Below, in pieces: positions 36,871-49,800 of a DNA stretch of 64,000 bases. The DNA is from Lithospermum erythrorhizon (lineage: Eukaryota; Streptophyta; Magnoliopsida; Boraginales; Boraginaceae). Every line of letters begins with the position of its first letter. Within the stretch, counting starts at the first letter, position 1. A program made the position numbers and the translations under genes. The stretch covers positions 248,001 to 312,000 of the forward strand of contig JADFUC010000709.1 in assembly GCA_019722365.1 (NCBI GenBank), read 5' to 3'. The notes beneath the pieces were generated by a model. The model was not told where the DNA came from, ran no database searches, and saw only the letters and a program-made list of their open reading frames with translations.

Positions 36871-38860
36871 ATATTTAACATTGCATATTAAAATTTTGGT
36901 TTGGTTAATCTTGGTGATTAAGTCTCTTTTAGATGTTTGCTTTTTATTTGTGGTGAAGATTTGTTTATGATTTATAAAAATATAGAACGTTGCTATAAGA
37001 ATATAGAAGGAAGAACCAAATAATGGACCCTAAGATACTGGTTGGTAAGCTTTTATTCGAATTTAATAGATAAAAAATCACGTTGTAAACGTGTCACATT
37101 TTAGAGAGAAAACACACTAAATCATTAGTTTGTTGTCTATTACAACACTCTATATTATTATTCTTGACAAAGGTATTGCTAAACAATCTAGTCACACCCC
37201 AAATTGGACCTCTTTCATCCAGTTCTTGTTGAAGTAGTGAAAAGTGAAGTTTTCTAAGCACTATATAAATTATATACAACTATGGATCGATCAAACTTTT
37301 TTAAGATAAAGCGATCAACTCCAGACAAGCTAAACATGCATTTATCGACGTGGGAACATTAAAAGATAGGTATCACCTAAGAATATTAAACAAATATAGA
37401 CAAATATAGAGGAGCCAATTTAGTCAATTTCATATTTAAACGCTCTTAATGACCCAAAACACTTCTATCAGAATACGTGATACTCATTTTCCCTCAATTT
37501 TAGTAAGTTACTGATTTTAACTTATGACATAATTTTTCATATCAATGCATAACCAAATTAGCTTCTCTATATTCTTTATACTTATTTTATTTCTCCCATT
37601 TCGAGAATACTCAAACGAGTCACGCCTGGCTGACTTTTAAGATTCGTGGATTTCAATGTTCAAGTAGACGGGTTTGAATCGTAAGATGGAGATGGTGATT
37701 AAGATTACTAATTTGTGGAAGAAATTGAGAGCGAGATCAGAATTGGGCTTTAAAAAGAGTATGTCAAATGTTATAAGAGAAATATTTGGGTCATTAATCA
37801 CATTTAAATATTGAATCGACTAAATTACCTCCTAAGATATTTAAATAACGTTAGCCGATCACCCATATTTACCAATGTTTTCGGGGCCGAACACCTATAT
37901 TAAATCGCCCTGCCGTTACCCTATCTTTTGAAAAGTTTCAAATTTCAACCACCTTCACGAAGTGAAAAGCATCTAAAACGTTTATTTAAAAAGTCACGTG
38001 TTCCTCACGTGACTCGAACGCGATCGACCTAACATTTATAAAGATAGTGTGAATCAACTGTAATCCGCTTAAACATAAGTAATTCCATTGTAACATTCAA
38101 ACATACGCGATCGCCACGCCATTAACTCTATAATCATTTCATACTTAATATGAACATATAATTTGGATAAAGCTCGTATGTTGTTCATCATTAAAATTGG
38201 GAGCAAGTACCAATTTATTTTCATCATTAAAATAAATCATTGAAGCACTTATCTTATTGTTACCTAAAATTACTAATTTATCCTGAACAAGGCTTTGCTA
38301 TTTCAAAGAACCAATTAGGATCCCTGGATGGTGTGAATTGTTTTACTTGTAGAGGAAAATGAGGCAGGTCACCTAACTTAATCATATTGTCTCTTTGTAG
38401 GTCAAACGTTTCTAATCATGGAGTTTTAAAGTTGTGATATTCAAAATAAGCAACATATATAGCACACATCCACGACACTAAAATAATCCGAATTTTACGA
38501 TTTAAATAATAATAATTGAAAGATTATTCAACGTAAAACAAACTCGAACTGCATGTCAGAGTACAAATACTACTCATCTTTTTCCTCCTAGCTAAAAACA
38601 ACACACCTGGCTGACACCTCCTACTGCGGCTCGACACCTCGTGTTTGCTTTATTTTTCTTCAAGGCTAAGCAATCTCATCTTAATCTATTTATATCAAGA
38701 AAACAAGCAAAACACAACCATTTTTCCTTTTGGCCGGTATCCCTCCTCTTCCTACAAAATTTTTTTCATTTTGTATTATTCTTCTAAAAGATAATCCTAA
38801 AGTTCTAATGCTTTCAAGAAGTAAAAAGGTTGATATCAAATAGGTAGATTGAACTAATAA
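36871..38860. other. Intergenic DNA, no supported gene
   Basis: No coding signal was found. The notable item is a perfect hairpin-forming inverted repeat at 37993-38013 (GTCACGTG, 5-bp loop, CACGTGAC), which contains two G-box cores in otherwise AT-rich DNA. Confidence 0.4.
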
Positions 38861-40706
38861 GTTGTTGATATTTGGCTTAACTATACGAAGACTATATCAC
38901 AAAGTTTTATATCTTTCATACATTATGAATGTTGTATATTTTGGTTGTCAGAAGTGAATAACTATTAAAAAGATTATGAGTATGTTGATACGATAATTAA
39001 TAAGGTGGATACATATAGAAAGTTAATTATTGAGATGAGATTTAATAATAAGGTGATCTTGATTATATTAGTGTGATAGAATGGTACACGTGTATAAGTA
39101 TTAGAATGGGTTGATTGAACTAATCGGTTGTATTGAGAAACTATATTGAATATCAATATATATATATATATAGCATGGTGATATTAGGATACTTAATTAT
39201 GGGTAAAGAGTTAATGTTATTCAATAATTGTTTGACGAGATTATATGTCATGAATGGAAGGAATAAATCATTTGATGGACAATAATAAAGGATTTGTATT
39301 TAAAATACTCTAAAATGAATCATATTATGATATTTATGTCATGCGAGATGTAATGATACGAGAAGTTAATAATAATAAGATGATATTAACATTACTTATA
39401 AGATGGGTCGATTATACTAAAGCTCATTTATCGACAAGAATATAATGTTAACGGCGACACGTAAGATAATAACGACGAGACATATGCATTAAGAAATTAT
39501 CTATAGATTACTTATATTTAGAAATGATATCGAATTTGCTATGTATTAACATGATGTTATGATATGGCCATATTACGGAAGATACATTTGTGTCATGACT
39601 TACGACGATACGTCCTAGATTTTGAGAATCGACGGTCCCATAGATCACCTAGACTGCAAATCAACGGCCCGCGTCCGTATTCATAGAATCACTTATACTC
39701 CCAGAGATTCAATGGAATCAACGCCTGCGGTGAACTCTATTCCAAGTTAGTTGGTTCTTTGGTCCCTCCTCGTGTTGAGGGAAAGGTGTCCCGAATTACC
39801 GTGTGTAGGTACGGGCGAGATGTATTTTATTGGTCCCTCTCCCGCAGTTGGGCGCGGGTATTCTCCCGGTCAGAGCGCCAGACTGCCTACTCGTGTGTAT
39901 GCAATGCGAGAGCCAGATGCTTGCTGGTCTGCTTGCTTGGTGTAGAGGCAACGAATGATGTATCTCCGCAGTCGTGTATTCCGCCTACTCGTGTGTGAGG
40001 CCAGAGAGTCAGACGCGCTGTCTTCGCTTGTTTCGCGTAGAGGCACCAATTCAAGCTCTCTATTAGGCGGTAGACTCTAATAGGCCTAATGTAGCTTATC
40101 AAGGTTACGTGATGTATTCAGCCTATTTGATATTTATATACATGAAATTATTTTGCAGTTGATAAAATTATTGAAGACATTAACCATGAGGATCATAAAG
40201 TGAAAGTGACTAGTGATACGAATAAATAAGATAAAATATAATGAAAGTAATTATCAATGATTATGCGATATTACATGTTTATACATGTGTGGCTGAATGC
40301 GAGTTGTTATATGAGTATTCACTGTGCTTTCACAAAGTTCTCACCCCTTCTATTTTCGGACCTCAGCTGTTTATTGTTCAGAAAAGTCGTATCAGCAGCA
40401 TCAATCAGGGCGGCTTAGCTGAGTAAATCATGATTCGAGATTTGGGGTGGTTGTGATTATCTTCAACGTGTTGTCATAGTATCTTTGTTTTATGTCAAAG
40501 TACAATGCGTTGTATACGATTTGTAATGGACAGCGGAGCTGCTGGGGGTTGTAATATTTGTTGGTTGCTTTATATCACCATTCAACATACCATGCTTATT
40601 AATTTTAAGCTTCATTTTTTTGGTCTCAGACAGATGTATTTAACTCGGACAAGCCTACGTTGTTTACGAGCCTAACTCCGACGACGACTGAGAAGTGGTC
40701 GTTACA
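38861..40706 (+). mobile_element. Probable solo LTR of a Ty3-gypsy element
   Basis: This is a long non-coding stretch with a composition unlike its neighbours. It has a GC-richer centre (39600-40100), a polyadenylation-like region near 40540-40620 and a right end GTGGTCGTTACA typical of plant gypsy LTR ends. An internal imperfect repeat of about 66 bp (GCCTACTCGTGTGT... to ...CGTAGAGGCA) occurs near 39885 and 39983. The left end and a target duplication could not be fixed, and no gag-pol lies next to it. Open frames near 39751-39998 are chance products of the GC-richer part. Confidence 0.4.
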
Positions 40707-40799
40707 GACACTAAATCTTATACTCCAATAAATATATATGCTTCTGGATAGCTCAGGTGACAAACTCAGTGTTTGGAAGTGACTATTTGTTCGGTTGTG

Positions 40800-40914
40800 G
40801 TTAGATGAATTATTGGTGAATGTGATGCACATTCGGTTATTAATCAAATCCAATTAGTTAGATGGATTATTGGTAAACGTGATGCACATTCGGTTATCAA
40901 TTACATCCAATTGG
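40800..40914. repeat. Tandem duplication of ~58 bp
   Basis: Two adjacent copies read GTTAGATG(A/G)ATTATTGGT, then A(A/C)GTGATGCACATTCGGTTA, then ATCCAATT. They differ by a few substitutions. No coding role is apparent. Confidence 0.8.
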
Positions 40915-41323
40915 CAAGTCTTCAATTAATAAAATACATACTCAACTTCATTTCATTTCAATTAATATTTTCATTTTTAAAAAAAGTTTTTGATCACATT
41001 AATTCGAAGAACATTTCATTAGGAACTCTACGATTGCTTAAATTATTAAGGAATTACTTAGCACTTCTGATGTTTAAATTCCACATATAATCTCCAATAA
41101 CATGATAACTAATATATTAATAAAAATAAATATTCGTTTCAATTGGAAACAAGCTCATGTTATCAAAAGGGTAAGGAAACATACTTTTAAATCTCGAGCA
41201 TTCTAAAAACGTTGAAGTATGTCAATGTTGAAATAAGAATAATACAAATATAAAAGAAATTAAACGAAGTGAAAGAAAATTGTCAAATCATAACATAAAA
41301 TTTTATTGTGCTTAGGAGGTTAA

Positions 41324-41806
41324 GAGCACTCACATCAGCTCCGCTAAAAGTTATTTTAGGGATTGAAATTATAAAAAGTGATAAAAATTGGGGTGCACGG
41401 CTTAAAATAGAGCCGAAATTTCATAAAATTATTCACTCACTCTATCTACCCCTAAATTTATACCTCCCCTATTTCATAAGTTATTTTTTTTTTCTCCTCA
41501 TTTTTTACTTTCTTTTTTTTCAATTATATAAAAATAAAAAATAAAATAAAAAATATTTTCGACATATACAAATATAAATTAAAAGAGGCTTCATTCAATA
41601 TCCATATTTAATATATATTTTATTCTTTTAAAATTTAATTTTATCCTAAATTTCTATTGACATATTTGAAATATTTAATTTTAATTTTAAAGCATTACGA
41701 TTGCCTTTTAAAGAAAGATTTACAAAAGCCAACCTAAAAAAATAAAAAAACGACAACAGAGCTTAATTTGAAAATTATGTTAAAAGCACTGAATGCTCTA
41801 AAGTTT
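41324..41806. mobile_element. Probable MITE with AGAGCA-type inverted ends
   Basis: The left end AGAGCACTCACATCAGCTCC and the right end AAAAGCACTGAATGCTCT form imperfect inverted repeats around an AT-rich, non-coding interior. Plant MITEs with GAGCA ends are common. The target duplication is unresolved. The open frame at 41308-41544 falls inside it and is not a gene. Confidence 0.5.
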
Positions 41807-42558
41807 CAATATATAATGGACGCAAGGTAAGTGCAACCATATTGAAAGAGTCAGCCCTAGTTCGATAGATATAACTTATAAGTAGTGAAACGAGTTAGTG
41901 AAATAAACAAGAGATGGGCCTAAAACCCAACAAATCTTTCACTAGATTAGGCTTATAATAGAACTGTATTGAGCCTAGACTAGACACTACAAGTATTTAT
42001 TGGATTTTACTTATGTTTAAAGCTAAATATATCATTTTTTTAATTAGCAAGGATGAGTACAATTACATAATATTAGAATCTGAAACCTCCTTATGAAAGC
42101 TTGAGTCAGATACCACATCAAACTATTGAGTCATCAACAAATATATCATGTTAATAATAATATACATTAAATATTAGTTTAAAATGTAAAAATTAAAACT
42201 ATCATAATTTGAAATTGAACAATTGTTTTAAAATGGGGAGAGAACTAAGTTTGAATAACCTGTCATGTCACGTGAAATGATTCCTCTATAATGATGCAGT
42301 CCAAAAACTACTGACTAAAGTGCTATCACTACCCGTGATATATACAACTATACAAGATCGATGATCATCATGTACTGTGGTCTGTGGTGATATAGAAGGC
42401 CCCCTCTTGTATTTCACAGCCAAATAGAAAAAGAGGATAATATTTAATTTCAATAAAGTGAAGTCATGGTTAATGGTGTGCATATGGAAGGAGACAAGAT
42501 AATTATAGTATTAAAATAATAATAAGAGAATAATTCCAACGAATAAGACATGCATATG

Positions 42559-43337
42559 GAGGGTGTTTGGGTAGCTTATTTTTATTAAAGCACTTTATAA
42601 GTTGATTTGGTAAAAAAAAAATAGAAAAGTGTTTGCCAACTATTAACTTATATAAGTTGAAATCAATTTATAGGCTGAAATAAAAAAAGAGCAAATTTAA
42701 CTTTTTTCAACTTTTTTACTCCAACTAATAAGCTTTTATTTCGACTCAAGACTTACTTAATTACCTCAATATTTAACTCTTATATTCTTATATCTTTCAT
42801 TTAATAGTCATAAAGATATAATTTTAAGTATAAAAAATTAACTTTTGAAGAATTTTACTTCGATTGAAAAATAAAAATAAAATAAATATTATATTTTAGT
42901 CATAAAATATAATTTTAATTATAATTATTTTTTATTCTTTCAAATATTAAATTATTAATTTATTTATATCATAAAGATAAAAAATAATATATAAATAAAA
43001 TGTACGTATAAGCCATTTTATCATTTCTACAACTAAAAAAGATTTTCTATCAACTTATAAATTATGTTAGCCAAACAAGTCAAAACACCTGATAACTTAT
43101 AAGGTTAATTCATTTGTGCCAGATTGCACTTATAAAATGGCTACTATAAGCTTCATTTTACCTTTTTACAACTAAAAGATTTTCTATCAACTTATAAGCT
43201 ATATTACCAAACAAGCTCAAAACAAATTGATAATTTATAACAATCTACTTATAAGTTACTTACAATGTGTAACTTATAAATAGGAATCAGAATTTATGTT
43301 ATAATAAAGTTAAAAAATAAGCTTACCCAACACCCTC
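42559..43337. mobile_element. Terminal-inverted-repeat element, ~780 bp
   Basis: The left terminus GAGGGTGTTTGGGTAGCTTA and the right terminus TAAGCTTACCCAACACCCTC are near-perfect inverted repeats. The interior repeats AACTTATAAG-type motifs. It contains two similar blocks, near 43010-43110 and 43130-43215, sharing GATTTTCTATCAACTTATAA and CCAAACAAG. There is no coding capacity, so it is a non-autonomous DNA element. The target duplication is not clear enough to name the superfamily. Confidence 0.75.
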
Positions 43338-43684
43338 ATGGTTGTCTAATTCAAGCTACAAAATTCATATGTGATTTATCCAGATTATTTTACACAGTTC
43401 AATTTTTATTTCATTTGTTGTTTATGAAGTAACACAAGTAATTAAGTTACATGTTTTAGTTTATTATAATCTACTTAACAACAATATATTCGATATGTCA
43501 TACATTGTCTCATGATCAAGCAAGATTATACAAATCCATTTTTATTTGTACTCAAAGGTTGAAGTTAAATGTTTTGATTGAATTGCAGGATTTGAATCTA
43601 AACTAATCCTAGATTATATATACCCTTATTACTATACTTTCACCTAATAAAGTTGCGGGTTAGGTTGTTAACATACATTCTCCC

Positions 43685-43692
43685 TATTTATA
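43685..43692 (+). promoter_or_regulatory. Candidate TATA box of the defensin gene
   Basis: TATTTATA lies 79 bp upstream of the start codon, embedded in CTCCCTATTTATACTCAGCA. This distance leaves a short leader, as is usual for defensin genes. Confidence 0.6.
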
Positions 43693-43763
43693 CTCAGCAC
43701 TTCCACTTCAGTTTTAGTTACTATTTTCTTGAGGCTAGCTTCAATAATTAAACTGCAAGAAAC

Positions 43764-44351
43764 ATGAAGAAAACTCTCTTCTTTCTTTTGCTCATTGTTG
43801 TCTTGGCTACTGGCAAGTTCATTTCTCTTCCTCTCTTTCACCTGTTTGCTAAGTGCTAACATTCATAATCCTGAATCTTATTTTTTCTTAAACTTTTTCA
43901 GTTGCAATATATTAGTAATACATTGATATAACTTCACATATTTAAGGTCCGTTATTCTTGTCAAGGCAGGTCCAAATGGACTCGATAGAACCAAACCTGT
44001 TGTAATGAGTAATATCATCATTAATTAACCACTTGACTAAATTAAAGTCGCTAGTAATTAACTATACATATGCATGTGCAAAAGTTGTATTTAAATATAT
44101 ATATATGTGGCAATTAAAATTAACTTTTTTTGGTTATTCTATAATGTTTATGTTAGTAATTATGTACATTTTTTAATGTAGAAGTGAGTAATGTTCAAGT
44201 GGAGGGTAGGGTATGCCAGTCACAGAGTCACTATTACAAGGGTGCATGCATCCGTAGCCACAACTGCGCCCTGGTTTGCCGGAACGAAGGTTTTTCCGGT
44301 GGAAACTGCAATGGCTTCCGGCGTCGCTGCTTCTGCACTAGGCTGTGTTAG
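43764..44351 (+). CDS. Plant defensin (gamma-thionin), secreted antimicrobial peptide
   Basis: Plant defensins are secreted Cys-stabilised alpha-beta peptides, mostly antifungal. Exon 1 (43764-43812) encodes a hydrophobic signal peptide, [16 protein letters not shown]. Exon 2 (44182-44351) encodes the rest, for 72 residues in total. The mature domain of about 47 residues begins RVCQSQ and has eight Cys in family spacing (mature positions 3, 14, 20, 24, 34, 41, 43 and 47). These include CxxxC, GNC and CFC, and the protein ends with Cys directly before TAG. The intron inside the signal-peptide region is typical. To keep the frame, the donor must be GCAAGT at 43813, a GC-AG intron; the nearest GT donor would break the frame. 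The gene looks intact and stands alone, with no second defensin nearby. Confidence 0.9.
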
Positions 44352-46730
44352 TTTGTACATGGCTAAGAACTTGCCTCTAGAATGCTTTAATTAGTTGTAC
44401 TGAGTGGAATTATATATGCACTTCTATTTCGGTTGGTGTATGTCTAATAAGTCATTTGGAGTGTTAAGCTTGTACTCGTCAATTTCTTATCTTATTTATT
44501 TGAATTTTGAAGGTTGATTAATGAAGTTGTTTGGTTTGAGCGATTACTCTTTTGATCTAAGTTAAATCAATTGGATGTAACATGTCAATATATAATGCAT
44601 ATTGAAGTATATTAGAAAAGATTTCACCAAATATTTCTACTCGACTAATAAAATGATGACAATAGTTGAGTCTGAATGGGTTGGTTAATCAAAATTAAGT
44701 AAGAAACTAAATTGTTTTCTTGATTAACCATTCTGCTTTTTGTGATTCACGAGTCACATTTAAGAAAAAAAATATACAAAATCGAGCAATTAAACATTTA
44801 AAAGAAATGTAGAAGTTGCTGGTTGGTCCGTCGATCTGTTCATGCGCCTAGGATTGACTAATTGGCTTCCAAGTTGGTCTATTTGTTTGGCCTAGTCATA
44901 GTATCATGGACGTACTCTCCTTCTATAAATATTAAGCTAGCTAGACAGAACATTTCAATACTATATATACACACTTGACTAGTTGAGATAGACATACAAG
45001 TTTATTTGAATGGGGTAGACCCAAATTACACAAGACACTGCCTTATATTGGTTTGTTGCATACTTGCATGCAATGGTGGAGCTTGAATTGCATGCAATGG
45101 TGGAGCTTGAATTAAAATTGGAAGGGAGGAAATGTATTAAGTTTATTTAAATGACTTTTTTCATTATTGAGAACCATCAATTGCTTGTATAAAATTTACT
45201 TATATTTGAATGATAAAATATAAAAGTTTCAAAATTGAGAGGTGTTACTTGTTCCCTCGATATTTCTAACTTCTGTCACTAGTTACATGCATGTTGCACA
45301 GACAATTTTGAACGAGATAGACACAAATTATACAAGACATTGCATTATTATTGGTTTGTTGTATTATTGGTTTCTTGGAATTCAATTATCATAAAGTTAG
45401 GTAACAAAGAAAAAATCTAAAAGACAAATTAAAATAATCTCAATAAGTAATAATGACGATCTTGTAGACCTAGTCCATTGTCATAAAGGTACTACCAAAA
45501 TACATACCATAACAAAAATAAACAAAAAATGAAGAAAAAGAAAAAAAATTCAAAGTAAGTTGGCGAAGGAAAGAAAAAAATTCCAATTAAGTTGGCGAAA
45601 GAAGCTGTTGGAAATATTGGCTAGGCTTAAATACTTATGGAATCCCATATATATGGACTCAAATAACTCAAACGATCATACTTTAATAACTTGCCTGTTT
45701 GTTTTATTTGTCGTTCTTGTAATTTTCACATAAATTAATAAAAAGAAAAAATAGTCAAAAAATACATGGAAAATGAAGAATAACAATCATTTAAAATTAT
45801 ATTATTGGTTGGTTGATAATTTCATGAGAAATAATAATCAAAAATTACATTGAAAATATAGAAGTGCATTTTTTAATACTAGAATGACAAATATTTTGAA
45901 ACACAAAATTTAGCCTAAAAAATAAAAAAAAAACGGAGGGAGTATTAGGTAACAAAGAAAAAATCTAAAAGACATAATAAAAATAAAGAAAAAGATAAAA
46001 AAAAAATTCGAGTTGGTGAAGGAAAGAAAATCAATAATTTGTTGGATTCACGGATTAGAATTTCTAAAACTTTTCACGAACATCCGAAATATTTTTATTT
46101 TTGAATTTATAGAAACGAAGTAGTAATGTAATTTCAAAATTATTTTTCTTTCGAAACTACATCTGTTTCCAACTTTTGTTAGATAATATTGTGTTTTACT
46201 AGGAGATAAATAATAATGTACATATTATTGTGTATCATTTTAAGATTTACTACTAGATTAAAATTTGTTGTTTTACAAGTATACCTTCTGTTGTACAAGA
46301 TAGAAGTATCAATATATTATTACTCGAAAATTTTCCGACGTACAAGATAATTGTAGTTGTTCTATTTAACTTTTAGAATTTTTTCAAATGATACTAATTA
46401 TGAAAATAATTTATTTAAAAGTCCAAGTTTTCGTTAAAAATTTAGGCAATTTAAATTACCTAAAATTGATTTCAAAATATTTTATTTTATTTTTAATTTA
46501 GTTCATGAGGTTGAATATTTAATTTTGTTATAATATCTAAGTTTATATAAATACTTTTTAGTATATACAATTTATCTTGAATTTCAAAATTTAACGTTAT
46601 TTCTTGAATGTTTCTATAATGTTTTCAAAACTTTAATTTTTTTAACTAGGTCCAAAGACAAAATTTGAAACCATATTGGATTTAAATATTTATGTAATCC
46701 GACTGGAATAAGTTACCTATTTTACGTTGT
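44352..46730. other. Intergenic DNA with local duplications
   Basis: No gene is supported. GGTAACAAAGAAAAAATCTAAAAGACA occurs at about 45401 and again at about 45949, each followed by related A-rich sequence with AGTTGG(C/T)GAAGGAAAG. GCATGCAATGGTGGAGCTTGAATT is repeated in tandem near 45068-45112. A Stowaway-type end (ACGGAGGGAGTA) at about 45935 has no clear partner. Confidence 0.5.
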
Positions 46731-46736
46731 TTATTC

Positions 46737-46751
46737 TATATATATATATAG
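46737..46751 (+). promoter_or_regulatory. Candidate TATA box of the SnRK2-like gene
   Basis: CTATATATATATATAG lies about 140 bp before the start codon at 46890. It is the strongest TATA-like run upstream of the gene. Confidence 0.45.
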
Positions 46752-46889
46752 TTCGATATGCTACATATCTATATGCATGTAATCAACACTACAGAAACCT
46801 TGCAGAAGAAAAAAACCAGAAGAAAAAAAAACCCTTGCAGAAGAAGTGAAAAGGGACAATTAATTTGAGACGAATCCAAGAAAAGAAAG

Positions 46890-49800
46890 ATGGAAAAGTA
46901 CGAACTTGTGAAAGAATTAGGGTATGGGAATTTTGGGGTGGCTAAGCTCCTTAGGCACAAGGAGACTAAGGAACTTGTTGCCATGAAATACCTCGAGCGT
47001 GGAATCAAGGTTATATTTTTTTTTTCAATTGCCTTATGCATCTATGTCTTCGTTCATGTTTTCTGATGATTTAGGTTTTATATATATTAAAGAATATGGT
47101 TTTAGTTTTGGGACAAAATACCATGATCGATTATTATATGAGTCTTTTCCCCCTTATATTATTTTAGTTACCAAAGGCACGGTTTTCTTCATTGTTCTAG
47201 ACGAGATAATATAATTAAAATTTAAGCCCTAAAGTTTAAAATCAATAAAAGTACATCAATTTGCTTCTCAATTCTTCTAGCTATAATAATTTGAAGTATA
47301 AATTGATCAAGCAAGGTTATTTTTCTTAACTTATTATTGTCACATTAGAAACTCCAAAATTATTACTGTATGTAAAAGGGTACTTGGAATCCAACACACA
47401 CACATACACACACATATATATATTCAATAATACGGAGTGTGTGTTTTTTCCGTAAGTGCAGATTGATGAAAATGTGGCTAGAGAAATCATAAACCATGGT
47501 TCACTCCGTCACAGAAATATCATTGGCTTCAAAGAGGTAGTGCTTTTTTGAGTTTTTGGTTTTCGTTTTGTTTTTAAATTATAATTGGAAGTGTGATTTG
47601 GTAAAAATTACATTACAATTATAACTTCAATTATAAATAAATAGGTTAATAATGTAATTATCAGGTGATTTTGACGCCAACACATCTGGTCATTGTGATG
47701 GAGTATGCAGCTGGTGGAGAGCTGTTCGACCGAATTAAAGCAGCTGGTAGATTCAGTGAAGATGAGGTAATATACAATATACTCCGTACTACGTATAATC
47801 TATCTTTCTCTTTTTGTTAAAGAAAAATTTCAACCTATTTATTCGGGGTGAATTAAAATCGGTCTACAAATATGATATATAGATGAAGTTATTTTATTGT
47901 TCGGTTTTTCTATGGTGTGTCCTAATACACATTATAATATTTGGAATACACATTATAAACTTTATCTATTCCTAAAAATTTGGTAGAAGATTGCTAGAGA
48001 TATTGTCTCATTCATATGATGAAAGTCCTCTTTCCTTTAACATATTTTATTTCCTTATTTGTAATATTGTTTGTAACTATTTATTAATTATTTATTATTT
48101 TCCGTAAGGAGGGATGAGTCCTTGACAAGAACCGATTTTTTTAATAAAAAAAATTATTTGTTATTTTTCTCCGTATTGAAAATTAATTAAAAGTCAACTA
48201 GTAACTTCACCTTTTTTTCTATTCACATTAAATGGTAGGTTTAAATATTAAAAATTAATTTATGCAATATACTAAAAGATAAGTAAGGTTCAAAATATTA
48301 AAAATGTTTATATATCTGTTAAGGTAAGTTTTTTTTCCTTCTATAAAGTAGTCTGTAAGGATGTAGTACTATATATAGACTGGAGAGGCATATAATGAAT
48401 AATTATATTTTATGTATAATAAATTAAGTTTTATAGATGGGAGGAAAACGAATAATTAAATTTCAACATGAAGAAAAGAAAATTAAGTTTTATGGTTTAA
48501 CCATCAATTAATGTGAACAGAACAAAACAAAGGTTAAGTTTAATTTTACAGGTTGGAGGAAAACATTTAATTAATTAAACCACATTAATTAATCTAGGTG
48601 TGAAAAAATAAGGAGGTGCACATAAAAAAAGGAAACATTCATTTAACATTTAACTAATTAACGTGAGCAGAAAAAAATACAGGTGATGTTAAGTTTTACT
48701 TGTTGAAGGTAATAAACATTTAATTAATTTTCAATAAGGAGAGAAATGACAAGTAATTAATAAATGGGGATAAATAATATTACAAATAAATAAATCAAAA
48801 AATATTAAAGAGAAGATGATTTTCATCATATTAATGAGACAATATCTTTAAAAATTATCTACCAAATTCTTAGAAATAGATAAAAAAATTAATGTGTATT
48901 ATAAGTATTGTAATGTGTCCTTAATAGAGTACACAATAGAAAATTTTATTCGTACTAATGGTTAAGAATAATATTTATTGAGATAGATAACTTTCTGACA
49001 ATGTATTTAATATCCATTATATATATAAACAATATAATCATAATGGATGGGATCCGGTTTAGTTACTACACTTGAGCACATACTTAAGTCCAAGATCGGA
49101 TATGCAAATTAATTTTCTACAAGTATCCACCCAAGATCATCATTTGACCATAGTTGGATCTTTTAAATACGTAATCAATATATATAGATATCAAAAGGTT
49201 CAATATTATTGAGATATATGGATACATTAATGAAAAAGTTCCATCTTTTTCAATAATATATGTCTAATTTGTAAGTTATGTTTGGTAATAATAAACTTGT
49301 TCTTAATTGTATATTTCAGGCTAGATATTTTTTCCAGCAAATCATTTGCGGGGTAGCATTCTGCCATTCCATGGTATGCTAAAGTATCTTTGATTAATTA
49401 AGTCATTATCCTTGTAAGTTGATCAAAGTTCAAAACTGTGTTAGGTTATATAAAGACTTATCAAGTAAATGTTCAATAAATTATTATAGCGATAACTTTT
49501 ATTCACTGATTGATAAATAATTTTGATGCAGCAAATTTGCCATAGAGATCTGAAGCTCGAAAACATACTACTGGATGGAAACCCAGCCGGCGGCCCATTA
49601 ATCAAGATTTGCGATTTCGGTTACTCAAAGGTAACTAAGCTATCTATTAATTTTTTGTAAAAACTCCATTCATTCTAGGTATTTTCTTGTACAAATAAAT
49701 AAATGTATTGCATGACGTGCAATCATAAACTATGATTAACACGAGTTAGAAATTAAAAGACGACACACTCTTAATATTTAATAAAAAAGGAATGTGTTTG

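Noticed and set aside
39751..39998. Overlapping open frames in GC-richer DNA
   Set aside because: They fall inside a probable LTR, lack domains and follow only from the lower stop density of GC-richer sequence.
44191..44394. 67-codon open frame over the defensin exon
   Set aside because: It lies in a different frame from the eight-Cys defensin domain and shows no family features.
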